Positions 25,379 through 34,827 are shown, counted from the stretch's first letter. The stretch: 62,089 bases of DNA from Lachnospiraceae bacterium (GCA_017469945.1 JAFUFI010000017.1:1-62089); one strand, 5' to 3'. The notes: generated by a model not told the origin, from the sequence alone. Translations and numbers: made by a program.

Positions 25379-26911
25379 ATGTATTGTAATATAACTTCCT
25401 GTTCAATCTTAGGGATAGAAGCTATCCCTATAAATGTTGAAGTAGACGTATCAAACGGACTGCCTTCGTTTTTAATAGTAGGCTCTCCGGGAACCGAAGT
25501 AAAGGAAGCCAGAGAAAGGGTTTTTACGGCTCTCAAAAACACATGCCTCCCCTCTCCGCTCTCTAAGATAACGGTTAATCTATCTCCAGCGGACCTCCGC
25601 AAAGACGGTACCGCCCTTGACCTTCCGATAGCAATCGGAATTCTTATCTGCTCGGGAAATCTTCCTCCAAAAAGCGCAGATAAAACAATGATGATCGGAG
25701 AACTTGGACTTAACGGGGAGTTAAAACCTGTTCGCGGAGTTCTCCCGATTGTTTTAAAAGCAAAAAAAGAAGGCATAGAGCGGATAATAGTCCCTGCGGA
25801 TAATATAAACGAAGCCTCGCTTATCGGAGGTATTGACGTTTTTGGAGCCGACAGTCTTGAGGAAGTGTACAGATTTCTAAAAGATCCGGGCAAAATCATC
25901 CTGAAAACAAAAAGCGATATTGAATACAAAGAAAGTACCCATATAAAAGAACATGATTTCTCCGAAGTAAGTGGGCAGGACGGAGCCAAACGGGCATCTA
26001 TGATCGCAGCGGCGGGCTTTCACAGTATGCTCTTATCAGGACCTCCCGGAGTTGGAAAATCGCTTATAGCAAAATGCATCCCCGGAATACTTCCTCCTCT
26101 TACGGACGAGGAAAGCATTGAGATCACATCAATTCTATCTGTTGCCGGAAAGCTCGACAGCCGGGATTACCTTGTGAAAAAAAGAGGCTTTGAAGCCCCT
26201 CATCACTCAATAACCATGTCCGCTTTATTGGGCGGCGGCTCTGTTCCGAAGCCCGGAGCAGTATCCCTTGCCCACAGATCAGTTCTATTTTTGGATGAAC
26301 TTACGGAATTTGACAGGCACACTCTCGATGCCTTAAGACAACCATTGGAAGATAAAAAGGTTCGGATAAGCAGGGTAAACTATCAGGTTTCGTACCCGTC
26401 CGACTTTTTACTTCTTTGCGCAATGAATCCCTGTCCCTGCGGCTACTATCCCGACAGGAACAAGTGCAACTGTACCGAACCCGAAATAAAAAGATATCTC
26501 GGAAAGATCTCGGGACCTATATTGGATCGCATAGACCTTTGCGTCGAAATGAACCGGGTAAAGCTTTCGGACCTTAGAAAAAAAGACGGCGAAATCTCAA
26601 GCGAGACTATGCGCAAAGCCGTCATAGGCGCGAGGAAAATGCAAAAAAAGCGATACGCCAAAGAGGCGTACCGCTTTAACAGCGAAATTAGCGGAGCAGA
26701 CATTGAAAAATACTGCCACCTGGGCCCTAAAGAAAAAGCTCTTTCCGAAAAACTCTACGACAGTCTTTCGCTTAGTCTGCGCTCCTACCACAAAATCCTC
26801 AGATTAGCCCGTACTATAGCCGACCTGGATCAATCGGAGGAAATACTGGAGAAACATATCCTCGAAGCCGTTTCCTTCAGGCCAAACCCTGCCTACTGGC
26901 AAAGGATGTGA
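25379..26911 (+). CDS. comM: YifB/ComM-family Mg-chelatase-like AAA+ ATPase
   Basis: A 510-residue protein. The N-terminal LonC-like domain (1-170) contains NVEVDVSNGLPSFLIVG and VNLSPADLRKDGTALDLPIA. The AAA+ core has Walker A SGPPGVGKSLIAK (about 220) and Walker B SVLFLDELTEF (about 302), with the zinc motif CPCGYYPDRNKCNC (about 352). ComM is a helicase that extends integration of transforming DNA. It is coupled to dprA. Its TGA directly abuts the TGA of pilT on the other strand: the two stops share the hexamer TGATCA. Confidence 0.93.
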   Translation: MYCNITSCSILGIEAIPINVEVDVSNGLPSFLIVGSPGTEVKEARERVFTALKNTCLPSPLSKITVNLSPADLRKDGTALDLPIAIGILICSGNLPPKSADKTMMIGELGLNGELKPVRGVLPIVLKAKKEGIERIIVPADNINEASLIGGIDVFGADSLEEVYRFLKDPGKIILKTKSDIEYKESTHIKEHDFSEVSGQDGAKRASMIAAAGFHSMLLSGPPGVGKSLIAKCIPGILPPLTDEESIEITSILSVAGKLDSRDYLVKKRGFEAPHHSITMSALLGGGSVPKPGAVSLAHRSVLFLDELTEFDRHTLDALRQPLEDKKVRISRVNYQVSYPSDFLLLCAMNPCPCGYYPDRNKCNCTEPEIKRYLGKISGPILDRIDLCVEMNRVKLSDLRKKDGEISSETMRKAVIGARKMQKKRYAKEAYRFNSEISGADIEKYCHLGPKEKALSEKLYDSLSLSLRSYHKILRLARTIADLDQSEEILEKHILEAVSFRPNPAYWQRM

Positions 26912-27967
26912 TCAAAGCTTCATCTCCATAGCATCAGGATCCTGTGAGAAGTTAATAGCCTGCTCTCTGTCGATCCTTCCGTCAAAATAGAGCTGTGCAA
27001 TAGCTTCGTCCATTGTGATCATACCGAGTTTACGGTTTGTCTGCATAACGGAAGCAAGCTGGTGTGACTTTCCTTCACGGATAAGGTTTCTTACAGCATG
27101 GTTTGCATGCATAACCTCGAATGCCGCAACACGTCCCTTTCCGTCAGCGGTAGGAATAAGCTGCTGTGAAACAACTGCCTCAAGCACGTTGGCGAGCTGA
27201 ACACGGATCTGCTGCTGCTGATGAGGAGGGAATACGTCAATTACACGGTCTACGGTACTTGCCGCGCCGATAGTATGTAAGGTGGAAAGGACAAGGTGTC
27301 CCGTCTCGGCTGCGGTAATAGCTACGCTGATAGTCTCAAAGTCTCTCATCTCTCCTACGAGGATAACATCAGGATCCTCTCGAAGAGCAGCTCTTAAGGC
27401 GTTGGCGTAGTTATTCGAGTCAAGTCCGATCTCTCTTTGGTTAACCATCGACATTTTGTGCTGATGCAGGTACTCGATGGGGTCTTCCAGAGTAATAACA
27501 TGCGCATCACGGAAATTATTGATCTTGTCGATGATAGCCGCAAGAGTTGTGGACTTACCGCTTCCTGTAGGTCCTGTTACAAGTACAAGGCCTCTCTTTC
27601 TTTGGTAAAGTTCCATAACCGAAGGCGGTACTCCCAGGCTCTCCGCTGTAGGAACAACAGTACCTACAAGTCGGAACGCAAGGCTGGCTGAACCTCTTTG
27701 ATGATAGAGGTTAACTCTGTAACGTCCAACGTTAGGAATTGAAAAAGACATATCAAATTCGCCGCGCTCTTCAAACTTAGCTCTCTGAGATTCGCTTGTA
27801 ATATTGAGCACAACGTCAAGAGTGTCTGCGGGAAGCATCTTCTGGTATTCGTCCATTGTGATGAGGTTTCCGTTGACACGCATTTTGGGCGGTATACCTA
27901 CTGTGATATGAACATCACTGGCTCCCGCTTCTTTGGCTTTTCTAAGTACTTCTTCGATATCAAGCAT
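26912..27967 (-). CDS. pilT: PilT-type twitching/retraction ATPase
   Basis: A 351-residue secretion ATPase. Walker A is VLVTGPTGSGKSTTLAAI (about 131), the Asp box VITLEDPIEYLH (about 157), Walker B DPDVILVGEMRDFETI (about 195) and the His box GHLVLSTLHTIGAAS (about 222). The AIRNLIREGK-type region near 290 is Ala-Val-Arg-Asn-Leu-Ile-Arg-Glu-Gly-Lys, a PilT hallmark. It powers retraction of type IV pili, which serves twitching or DNA uptake. The upstream HD gene overlaps it by eight bases. No pilin or assembly genes are in this window. Confidence 0.93.
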   Translation of the reverse strand: MLDIEEVLRKAKEAGASDVHITVGIPPKMRVNGNLITMDEYQKMLPADTLDVVLNITSESQRAKFEERGEFDMSFSIPNVGRYRVNLYHQRGSASLAFRLVGTVVPTAESLGVPPSVMELYQRKRGLVLVTGPTGSGKSTTLAAIIDKINNFRDAHVITLEDPIEYLHQHKMSMVNQREIGLDSNNYANALRAALREDPDVILVGEMRDFETISVAITAAETGHLVLSTLHTIGAASTVDRVIDVFPPHQQQQIRVQLANVLEAVVSQQLIPTADGKGRVAAFEVMHANHAVRNLIREGKSHQLASVMQTNRKLGMITMDEAIAQLYFDGRIDREQAINFSQDPDAMEMKL

Positions 27968-29075
27968 TGTTTGAACCCCCGGTTAAATTATTTAGTTTAT
28001 CGGTGTCCATGATATAACGGTTATCCAAAGTCTTCATTATATCTACGACATAGATATCACTATTGGATTTTAACGACATGTCAAGGATAGAGTTGTCCTT
28101 GAAACTAAGTACTGTAGGTTGCAAAATATTAAATACGTTCTCGGTAATAACAAGTGCCTTCTCTCCTGTGCTAAGCTCTACGCTCACGCCGGGGAAAAGA
28201 ATATTTATTGATGAAATAAGGGCCTTCACCACCTCCGGATCATATATATCCGGATTATCGATAAACTCTTTTATGGCTTTAACTTCGGACTCGCTCTCAC
28301 CGGAAAGGTTCATAGCGGTCTTTTCGTCATATGCATTCGCCACAAAAAGTATCTTTGCTCCGATAACCATTTTCTGAAGTGAAAGAGTTTCTTCCTTGCC
28401 CTCATGGCGATCCATCTGAACCCTCATAGCCTGGGAGCAGATTCTCTTGATCTGCGGTCCGTCAGAAGCAAATACTTCTTCTATAAGATCGTATGCAGCA
28501 ATTGTCTCTCTGTATAGAGCAGACTTTATTTCACTTTCGGCACCGGTATCATATATTGCTTCATTTTTGGACTTGATCCGTCCGATATCATGAACCAAAG
28601 ACGCAAAAACTATTCTTTGCTGTTCATCTCTTGGAATATTAAGTATATGCGAAATCAAAACGCAAAGAATCGCTACGTTTAAGGAATGTCTTGAAACAAA
28701 GTCATCTCTGCTTCTTAAATTCTGATAGAAATTGATCTTGTTGTCTATATGACCATAATTTCGGATAATCTGGGTCGCGATATTTAAGATGTTCTTGGTG
28801 TGCTTTGTCTGGATGATGCGATCGAGTTCATCCTGTATCGAAGCTACCATCATAGTCTGAAATCTTTCGAATTCTTTATCTTCTTCAGACATGGGTGGAA
28901 GAGGTTCCGCGGGTTCCAAAATATAGATTCCCAAAAGTCCGAAATTCTTAACGCTTTCAATAGCCGAAGATGATAACTGGGAATCACGTTCAAAAAGTAA
29001 AACTCCGCTTTTTGAGTAAATAGGTCTGGCCAATCTCATACCCGTTTTAAGGTTTTCCATCCTGACAAATTTCAT
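27960..29075 (-). CDS. Degenerate HD-GYP-type protein coupled to pilT
   Basis: A 371-residue soluble protein. The first 60 residues (MENLKTGMRLARPIYSKSG) resemble the small domain that precedes HD-GYP phosphodiesterases. The HD part has SRHSLNVAILCVLI (about 130) and FASLVHDIGRIKSK (about 160). The expected HHERxDGxGYP motif is not present: the aligned place reads MRVQMDRHEGKEE (about 220), and VANAYDEKTA (about 245) replaces VADxxDAxT. Cleavage of c-di-GMP is therefore doubtful; it may sense nucleotides. I chose the ATG at 29075 because GGAT/AGGGG lies upstream and the longer form would need a TTG. It overlaps pilT by eight bases, so regulation of pilus retraction is a fair guess. Confidence 0.75.
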   Translation of the reverse strand: MKFVRMENLKTGMRLARPIYSKSGVLLFERDSQLSSSAIESVKNFGLLGIYILEPAEPLPPMSEEDKEFERFQTMMVASIQDELDRIIQTKHTKNILNIATQIIRNYGHIDNKINFYQNLRSRDDFVSRHSLNVAILCVLISHILNIPRDEQQRIVFASLVHDIGRIKSKNEAIYDTGAESEIKSALYRETIAAYDLIEEVFASDGPQIKRICSQAMRVQMDRHEGKEETLSLQKMVIGAKILFVANAYDEKTAMNLSGESESEVKAIKEFIDNPDIYDPEVVKALISSINILFPGVSVELSTGEKALVITENVFNILQPTVLSFKDNSILDMSLKSNSDIYVVDIMKTLDNRYIMDTDKLNNLTGGSNNA

Positions 29076-29189
29076 TTGTAAATATCCTATCCCCTGACGT
29101 CCGATTTTTTTATGTAAATAATCTGTAGAATAATCTGACAATTCTGATTATATAATAAATACGTAAATAAAATCAAGTATCAGCTGATA

Positions 29190-30422
29190 TTATTCAGATA
29201 TTATAAAGTCCGAAAATACATAATTTGCAAGGTCCTGTCCTTTACGTGTCAGCATCAAATAATCGCCTTCTGTGCAAAGCAGTTTTTCACCTATATGTTT
29301 TTCGATTTCTTTACCGTAACTTTCCGTTAAGTCTTTTCCGAATTTCTCTCTAAAGCCTGCTTGGGATATCCCCTTAGTCATGCGAAGTCCGAGGAACATA
29401 AACTCAGACATCCTGTCTGAGGCTGTTAACGAGTATTTCTCGGAGTAGGGCTTTTCTTTTTTGAGCTGTTCTTTTGTGAGCTCTTTTTTTGTGGACTCTT
29501 CTCTTTCAGGTTCTTCTCCAAAATACGAAATATATTCTTCCATATCTCTCGTATTTGAAAACCTTTCCTTTTCTGTATAGGAAGCCGCTCCGAGCCCAAA
29601 TCCTATATACTTCTTTCCCTGCCAATATCCGATATTATGTCTGCATTCATACCCGGGAAGTGCCATATTGGAAAGCTCGTATTGCCTGAAGCCTTCTTTT
29701 TCCAGGCGGTCTATGATCCTCCAATGAAAATCTCTTTCCGAATCTTCATCCGGAAGATTTAACAGTCCCTTTTCGTAAAGATCCATCAATCCCGTTCCCT
29801 CCTCAAGGATCAGACTGTATGAAGAGATATGCTGCGGCCTCGGACTTAAAGAAAGAATCTTGTCTAAAGTAGCATCAATATCCTCTTTCCTTTGATCCGG
29901 AAGAGCCGATATCAGATCGACATTTATATTATCGAACCCTGCTTTTACTGCAGCTTCGTATGTTTGCCTGAATTGTTCGTATGTGTGTATTCTTCCGATA
30001 CGTTTAAGTTCTTTGTCAAGCGCGCTCTGAAGTCCAATGGACAACCTGTTAAATCCGTAACTTCTAACGCTTTCAAGATACTCAAGGTCCACAGTGCCGG
30101 GGTTACATTCCAAAGAGATTTCACAATCTTCAGAAAATCTAAACACTTCTTTCAGCGTTTCCAAAATCTCTCCGAGATAGTCCTTTTGTATAACCGTTGG
30201 TGTTCCGCCGCCAAAAAAAACAGAAGTAACCGTCTGAGCCTTAAGATCAAGCTCTCGTGCTGCTTCTGTCTGTTCAAAAGTCTTAATTTCATTTATCAGC
30301 GCACGAAGATATTTAGACTTGATTTCCTTTCCGCAAGAAAAGGAAAGGAAATCACAGTATAAACACTTCTTTACACAAAAAGGAATATGAATATATATTT
30401 CAAGTTCAGATTCCGTCTGCAT
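29190..30422 (-). CDS. hemW: HemW-like radical SAM heme chaperone
   Basis: A 410-residue radical SAM protein. It starts directly with the core: IYIHIPFCVKKCLYCDF (Cys-x3-Cys-x2-Cys, about 9), FFGGGTPTVI (about 70), ECNPGTVDLEYL (about 105), RLSIGLQSALDKELKRIGRIH (a region, about 127) and NVDLISALPDQ (about 172). The C-terminal winged region ends near 410 and has a Lys/Glu-rich insertion at about 305-330. HemW inserts heme rather than oxidising coproporphyrinogen. Its ATG overlaps the stop of the GH3-like gene by 17 bases. The window has two proteins of this superfamily, the other being hemZ. Confidence 0.9.
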   Translation of the reverse strand: MQTESELEIYIHIPFCVKKCLYCDFLSFSCGKEIKSKYLRALINEIKTFEQTEAARELDLKAQTVTSVFFGGGTPTVIQKDYLGEILETLKEVFRFSEDCEISLECNPGTVDLEYLESVRSYGFNRLSIGLQSALDKELKRIGRIHTYEQFRQTYEAAVKAGFDNINVDLISALPDQRKEDIDATLDKILSLSPRPQHISSYSLILEEGTGLMDLYEKGLLNLPDEDSERDFHWRIIDRLEKEGFRQYELSNMALPGYECRHNIGYWQGKKYIGFGLGAASYTEKERFSNTRDMEEYISYFGEEPEREESTKKELTKEQLKKEKPYSEKYSLTASDRMSEFMFLGLRMTKGISQAGFREKFGKDLTESYGKEIEKHIGEKLLCTEGDYLMLTRKGQDLANYVFSDFIISE

Positions 30423-32109
30423 ACTTAATTCGATAAATCCTCTTTAATGCATCATTTATGCGTTCTTCGGAGATTGTTCCTTCTCCGACTGCACTTACTA
30501 TTCCGTTAAAGGCTACCTCAAAATCGCTGGGATTAACTATCATATCACAGCCTGCTCTAAGTGCCATAATCGCTGCCTCGTCGGCTCCGTAATAATCAAC
30601 GATCGCTTTATCCGAAAGATTTCCGGATAAGATAACTCCGTTATATCCTAATTCGTCTCTAAGGATACCGGTTACTATGGTATCCGAAAAAGTGGCGGGC
30701 TGCGAATCATCAAATGCAGTTACAACCGCATTGCTGATCATTATCATCTTTGTACCGTTTTGTACACTGGCCTGGTAGATAAGAAGATCTCCGCTTCTGA
30801 ATTCATCTTCGGTCTTGTCGATAACGGTTCTCGTATCCTCCGGATTGGAGCTTGCAAATCCCTGTCCGGGGAAATACTTAAGGCAAGCAGTTACGCCGTT
30901 ACTCTCAAGTCCGTCCTCCATCGAGCTTACATATCCCATAGACTCCGTAGCAACGCTTCCGTATGTTCTTCCGTCAAGAGCTTCGGTATTGTCACTTGAA
31001 AGATCGGCTATGGGGGCAAGGTCGAGATTTAGTCCAAGTTCTTTCATTGCAGCGGATATGGTCTGACCTGCAAGGTAAGCATTCTGCACATCATTTGTCG
31101 TCGTAACGTCTGTAGCTGATGAAACCGCTTCGTAGAAACCTGCCTTGGCAAGAGGGCTCTGCGTTCCTCCTTCTTCGGCTATCGCAAAGAAAGTAGGGCC
31201 TGTCACCATTGCTGCCGTTCCGGTGATCATATCTTTAAACTGGTCTTTGCTGACCACATTTTTAGCGGCGTAAAGGAGTCCGCCAACCTGATATTTTTCG
31301 AGAGCAGTTTTTGTTCCGTTACCTGCCATTGTGGCAAGATTGACTTTGGTAAGAGCCTCGGGGGATGTAAGTATGATTCCTGCAACCTTTTGTTCAAGAG
31401 TCATACCGGAGATCATTTCTACGAGCTGTTCTTCGAACTTTGCCTCCGCAAGAGCCGCCTCGTCAATCACAGGTTCAGGTTCCGGTTCGGGTTCAGGCTC
31501 AGCAATTTCCTCCTCTTCACCCACAAGCGCGTCTATCTGCTCCTGCTGTTCGGGAGTAGCAACAACTTCCTCCTGTGTCTGAGCGGGCTTTTTGTCAAAT
31601 ACAAGAACCTTTAATACAAAATATCCGCCTGCAAGAACCACCAAAAAGAAAAGGGCAACCGCAAGATAGGATGAAACTTGATTACGGATCCTTCTTTTTC
31701 TTCTTGCGAGACGTTTTTCATCCATCTCTTTGGATTTTTCAAGATCTTCAAGACGGGCATCTGCCTTTTCCTGAGACTGCTTCTTTTGCTCCAAGCGAGC
31801 CTTTTTGTACTCTTCTCTCGCCTTTGAATCGTATTCTTTACCGGATTTTTCATCCGAAGATGCCTCGCCCGCTTCATCTGCCTTTCCGGATTCTTTTTCA
31901 CTCTCCTCGGCAGCCTCATCTTCTATGGCTTTTTTAACATCTTCTTCTATAGGATCCTCAGCTTCGGAAGCTTTACTTTCCGAAACCTCACTTTCGGTTT
32001 CTCCGCTTTCGGAATCCTTATTATCGGAATCCTCTCCGGTAAGCTTATCCTCTACAGCCTCTGAAACAACATTTGTATTTTTATTTTTCTTATTTTTCTT
32101 CTTAGACAT
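30406..32109 (-). CDS. Membrane-anchored GH3-fold protein with lost catalytic residues (pseudoenzyme)
   Basis: A 567-residue protein. Residues 1-140 are a very acidic then Lys/Glu-rich cytoplasmic region with coiled-coil character, then comes one transmembrane helix (about 146-168), a linker with five Glu-Pro repeats (about 200-212), and a GH3 N-terminal barrel (about 225-567). Aligned with the paralogue at 143-1489, the key residues are gone: VITDSL is VILSGNL (nucleophile Asp to Gly, about 496), KHFPGHGD...DSH is KYFPGQGF...PED (about 411), EEGGRVARL is EEGGTQSPL, and MIGH is MISN. The frame is intact and the rest of the fold is well conserved, so it is probably a binding or scaffolding protein. 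It overlaps hemW and follows the aspartate kinase gene by 29 bases. Confidence 0.85.
   Translation of the reverse strand: MSKKKNKKNKNTNVVSEAVEDKLTGEDSDNKDSESGETESEVSESKASEAEDPIEEDVKKAIEDEAAEESEKESGKADEAGEASSDEKSGKEYDSKAREEYKKARLEQKKQSQEKADARLEDLEKSKEMDEKRLARRKRRIRNQVSSYLAVALFFLVVLAGGYFVLKVLVFDKKPAQTQEEVVATPEQQEQIDALVGEEEEIAEPEPEPEPEPVIDEAALAEAKFEEQLVEMISGMTLEQKVAGIILTSPEALTKVNLATMAGNGTKTALEKYQVGGLLYAAKNVVSKDQFKDMITGTAAMVTGPTFFAIAEEGGTQSPLAKAGFYEAVSSATDVTTTNDVQNAYLAGQTISAAMKELGLNLDLAPIADLSSDNTEALDGRTYGSVATESMGYVSSMEDGLESNGVTACLKYFPGQGFASSNPEDTRTVIDKTEDEFRSGDLLIYQASVQNGTKMIMISNAVVTAFDDSQPATFSDTIVTGILRDELGYNGVILSGNLSDKAIVDYYGADEAAIMALRAGCDMIVNPSDFEVAFNGIVSAVGEGTISEERINDALKRIYRIKYADGI
31470..31501 (-). 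repeat. Glu-Pro hexanucleotide repeat in the GH3-like gene
   Basis: Near-identical six-base units encode five consecutive Glu-Pro pairs between the membrane helix and the GH3 domain. Such a stretch forms an extended, stiff spacer and could vary in length between strains. Confidence 0.55.
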
Positions 32110-32138
32110 AAAACTTTGCTTTCCCCTCTATCTATTAA

Positions 32139-33458
32139 TTATAGACATGTTTCTACAAAGATATTATAAATCGCTCTGATAGCATCCTCGAAGTCTTCAT
32201 TCGCAACACCGATGATAATGTTCATCTCGGATGAACCCTGATCGATCATCTTAATATTGATATGAGCGTGGGCAAGAGCTGAGAAAATTCTTGCAGCAGT
32301 ACCTCTCATGGACTTCATTCCGCGTCCCACAACAGCAATAAGAGCAAGATCGGACTCGATATCTATGGTATCGGGCTTTGCCATGCGCTGAATAGCGGAG
32401 ACAACCTTCTGCTCCTTATTGATGAACTCATCCTGATGTACAAATACGGTCATAGTATCAATACCTGAAGGAAGATGTTCGAAAGAGATATCGCTCTCTT
32501 CGAAAGCCTGAAGGACCTTGCGTCCGAATCCGACCTCGGAGTTCATCATATCTTTCTCAATATTTACGGAGCAAAATCCCTTCTTTCCGGCAATACCGGT
32601 GATGGTGTATTTTGACTTCTGTCCCGTACTTCCTACGATCCAGGTTCCGCTGTTTCCGGGGTCGTTGGTATTACGGATATTGATAGGAATTCCTTCCTGT
32701 CTTACAGGGAAAATGGCATCCTCGTGGAGAACGCTTGCTCCCATATATGCAAGCTCTCTGAGCTCGCGATAAGTGATTGTCTCGATTTTCTGAGGCTTAT
32801 CGATGATCCTGGGGTCTGCGATAAGAAATCCGCTTACGTCGGTCCAGTTCTCATACACATCAGCATGAATAGCCTTGGCTACGATAGAACCCGTGATATC
32901 GGAACCGCCTCTTGAAAAAGTCTTAACTCTTCCATCGGCATATGCACCGTAAAATCCGGGAACTACGGCATTATTCATCTTGGAAAGCTTTTCGGATAAA
33001 ACCTCCTGAGTCTTCTCCGCATCAAAAGCACCCTCATCGTTAAAGAAAATAACGGTTGCGGCATCAATAAACTCAAATCCGAGATATTTTGCCATTACTT
33101 TTCCGTTTAAAAACTCTCCTCTTGATGCAGCGTAATCCTTTCCGGCTTTGCTCTTAAAGTTCTTTTCGATCTCTTTAAACTCATCATCAAGAGACATATC
33201 AAGTTTAAGTCCGCTTATAATCTCATCGTATCTTTTCTTAATCTCAGCAAGCTCATTCTTAAAGTCCTTGCCTCTTTCAGCAAGGTCATAGCATGCATAA
33301 AGCATATCTGTAACCTTTGTGTCTTCTTTATATCTCTTTCCGGGAGCGGAAGGAACAACAAATCTTCTGTCCTCTTCAGCACGAATAATGCTTCCGACCT
33401 TCTCAAACTGCTCTGCGCTGGCGAGCGAACTTCCGCCGAATTTTACTACCTTAGCCAT
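32139..33458 (-). CDS. lysC: Aspartate kinase
   Basis: A 439-residue aspartokinase. KVVKFGGSSLASAEQF (1-18) is the kinase signature, GFYGAYADGRVKTFSRGGSDITG (a region, about 170-192) is the nucleotide and aspartate site, and two ACT domains fill residues about 300-439 (VNIEKDMMNSEVGFGRKVL and IAVVGRGMKSMRGTAARIFSAL regions). It makes aspartyl phosphate, the first step to Lys, Met, Thr and aspartate semialdehyde. The last is also the co-substrate of the carboxyspermidine dehydrogenase in this window. It is preceded by hom with 57 bases between. Which end product inhibits it cannot be read from sequence. Confidence 0.92.
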   Translation of the reverse strand: MAKVVKFGGSSLASAEQFEKVGSIIRAEEDRRFVVPSAPGKRYKEDTKVTDMLYACYDLAERGKDFKNELAEIKKRYDEIISGLKLDMSLDDEFKEIEKNFKSKAGKDYAASRGEFLNGKVMAKYLGFEFIDAATVIFFNDEGAFDAEKTQEVLSEKLSKMNNAVVPGFYGAYADGRVKTFSRGGSDITGSIVAKAIHADVYENWTDVSGFLIADPRIIDKPQKIETITYRELRELAYMGASVLHEDAIFPVRQEGIPINIRNTNDPGNSGTWIVGSTGQKSKYTITGIAGKKGFCSVNIEKDMMNSEVGFGRKVLQAFEESDISFEHLPSGIDTMTVFVHQDEFINKEQKVVSAIQRMAKPDTIDIESDLALIAVVGRGMKSMRGTAARIFSALAHAHINIKMIDQGSSEMNIIIGVANEDFEDAIRAIYNIFVETCL

Positions 33459-33515
33459 GACTTAAACAAATCTCCTTGAGATAATTTATTCCCCTTTAAA
33501 GAGGTGATGTTTCTT

Positions 33516-34733
33516 TTATTTCGCGTCGTAAACCCTGATTCTTCCAAGGATACCGTCGCCAAGTTTTTCCTGCACTTCAGCAAAAACCTTTTCGGATAAA
33601 ACAGGTGTGATATAGCCTGCCTGAGAAGAAACCTGAGCGTCAACTACCTTTCCTCCGGGAGCAATACCCTTTATCTGCTCAAGGCTGTCTGCCTTTACTC
33701 TGACAAAATATCTGAAGGAAGCTTCCTTGATATCAGCAAGATCGGCCTCCTCGGCATCCCAATAGCAGGGAACATTTTTTCCTACATGTCTTGCCGCATC
33801 GATAACGTCAGCAACTACAGCACTGGCAGTAGGGAGCTTTCCGGCACCTTTTCCGTAGTACATGGTATCTCCCACCATATTTCCGGTTACAAAGATTCCG
33901 TTAAATACATCATTGACCATAGCAAGAGGATGTGACTTTTTAATAAAGAAAGGCGATACATAAACAAGTGCGGCTCCGGATCCCTGAGCCTTACTTACTC
34001 CGAGGATCTTGATGGTATATCCTGCCTTCTTTGCAAATTCAAAATCATCGGATGTGATCTTTGTGATTCCCTCGGTATAAACCTTTTCGGAGTCTACGGT
34101 CTTTCCAAGCATAAGAGAAGCGAGGATCGATATCTTACGGCATGCATCGTGTCCCTCAACATCGGCTTCGGGATTTCTCTCCGCATATCCGAGCATCTGA
34201 GCTTCTTTTAATACTGTATCAAAGTCAGCTCCCTCTTTTTCCATCTTGGTCAGGATATAGTTGGTTGTTCCGTTTAAAATACCGAGAATGCTCTCAAGCT
34301 TTTCGGCAGCAAGAGCATCCATGATAGGCCTGATGATGGGAATACCGCCGCCTACGCTGGCTTCAAAAAGATAGCTGCAGTCATGCTCCTTAGCGATCTG
34401 TAAAAGCTCGGGGCCGTGTTTTGCAACAAGCTCTTTGTTGGAGGTACATACGCTTTTTCCGGCCAAAAGGCACTGCTTGGAGAAGTTGTAGGCCGCTCCG
34501 ACACCGCCCATTGTCTCGCAAACAACATTAACCTCCGGATCCTCAAGAATTGTGTTAAAGTCATGTACCACAAGTTTTTCATAGGGATCACCGGGGAAAT
34601 CGCGAAGGTCCAAAATATATTTAACTCTTACTTCCGTTCCGGATTTCTTACTTACAACTTCACAGTTGTCTTCGATTACCTGTACAACTCCGCTTCCTAC
34701 GGTGCCGTATCCGAGTACTGCGACTTTAACCAT
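33516..34733 (-). CDS. hom: Homoserine dehydrogenase
   Basis: A 405-residue enzyme that reduces aspartate semialdehyde to homoserine. The Rossmann site is VAVLGYGTVGSGVVQVI (3-19), with the core GILNGTTNYILTKM (about 160), EAQMLGYAERNPEADVEGHDA (a region, about 180-200) and the catalytic Lys in MYYGKGAGKLPTASAVVAD (about 288). A C-terminal ACT-like domain ends the protein. I start at the ATG at 34733, eight bases after AGGAG; a TTG two codons upstream is less likely. It has a good promoter (34798-34827) and is the first gene of hom-lysC-GH3-hemW. Confidence 0.93.
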   Translation of the reverse strand: MVKVAVLGYGTVGSGVVQVIEDNCEVVSKKSGTEVRVKYILDLRDFPGDPYEKLVVHDFNTILEDPEVNVVCETMGGVGAAYNFSKQCLLAGKSVCTSNKELVAKHGPELLQIAKEHDCSYLFEASVGGGIPIIRPIMDALAAEKLESILGILNGTTNYILTKMEKEGADFDTVLKEAQMLGYAERNPEADVEGHDACRKISILASLMLGKTVDSEKVYTEGITKITSDDFEFAKKAGYTIKILGVSKAQGSGAALVYVSPFFIKKSHPLAMVNDVFNGIFVTGNMVGDTMYYGKGAGKLPTASAVVADVIDAARHVGKNVPCYWDAEEADLADIKEASFRYFVRVKADSLEQIKGIAPGGKVVDAQVSSQAGYITPVLSEKVFAEVQEKLGDGILGRIRVYDAK

Positions 34734-34797
34734 TGCCAAATCTCCTTTAGTTCATATTTATACAAGAAAGTGCATAAAAAGGTATGCTTAGCTAGAT

Positions 34798-34827
34798 ATT
34801 TTAGCATAAAAAGCCTATCCCATACAA
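34798..34827 (-). promoter_or_regulatory. Promoter of the hom-lysC operon
   Basis: On the minus strand TTGTAT (34827-34822) and TGCTAAAAT, an extended -10 (TAAAAT at 34803-34798), are 18 bases apart. The leader of about 60 bases is too short for a lysine riboswitch or T-box. Confidence 0.6.
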
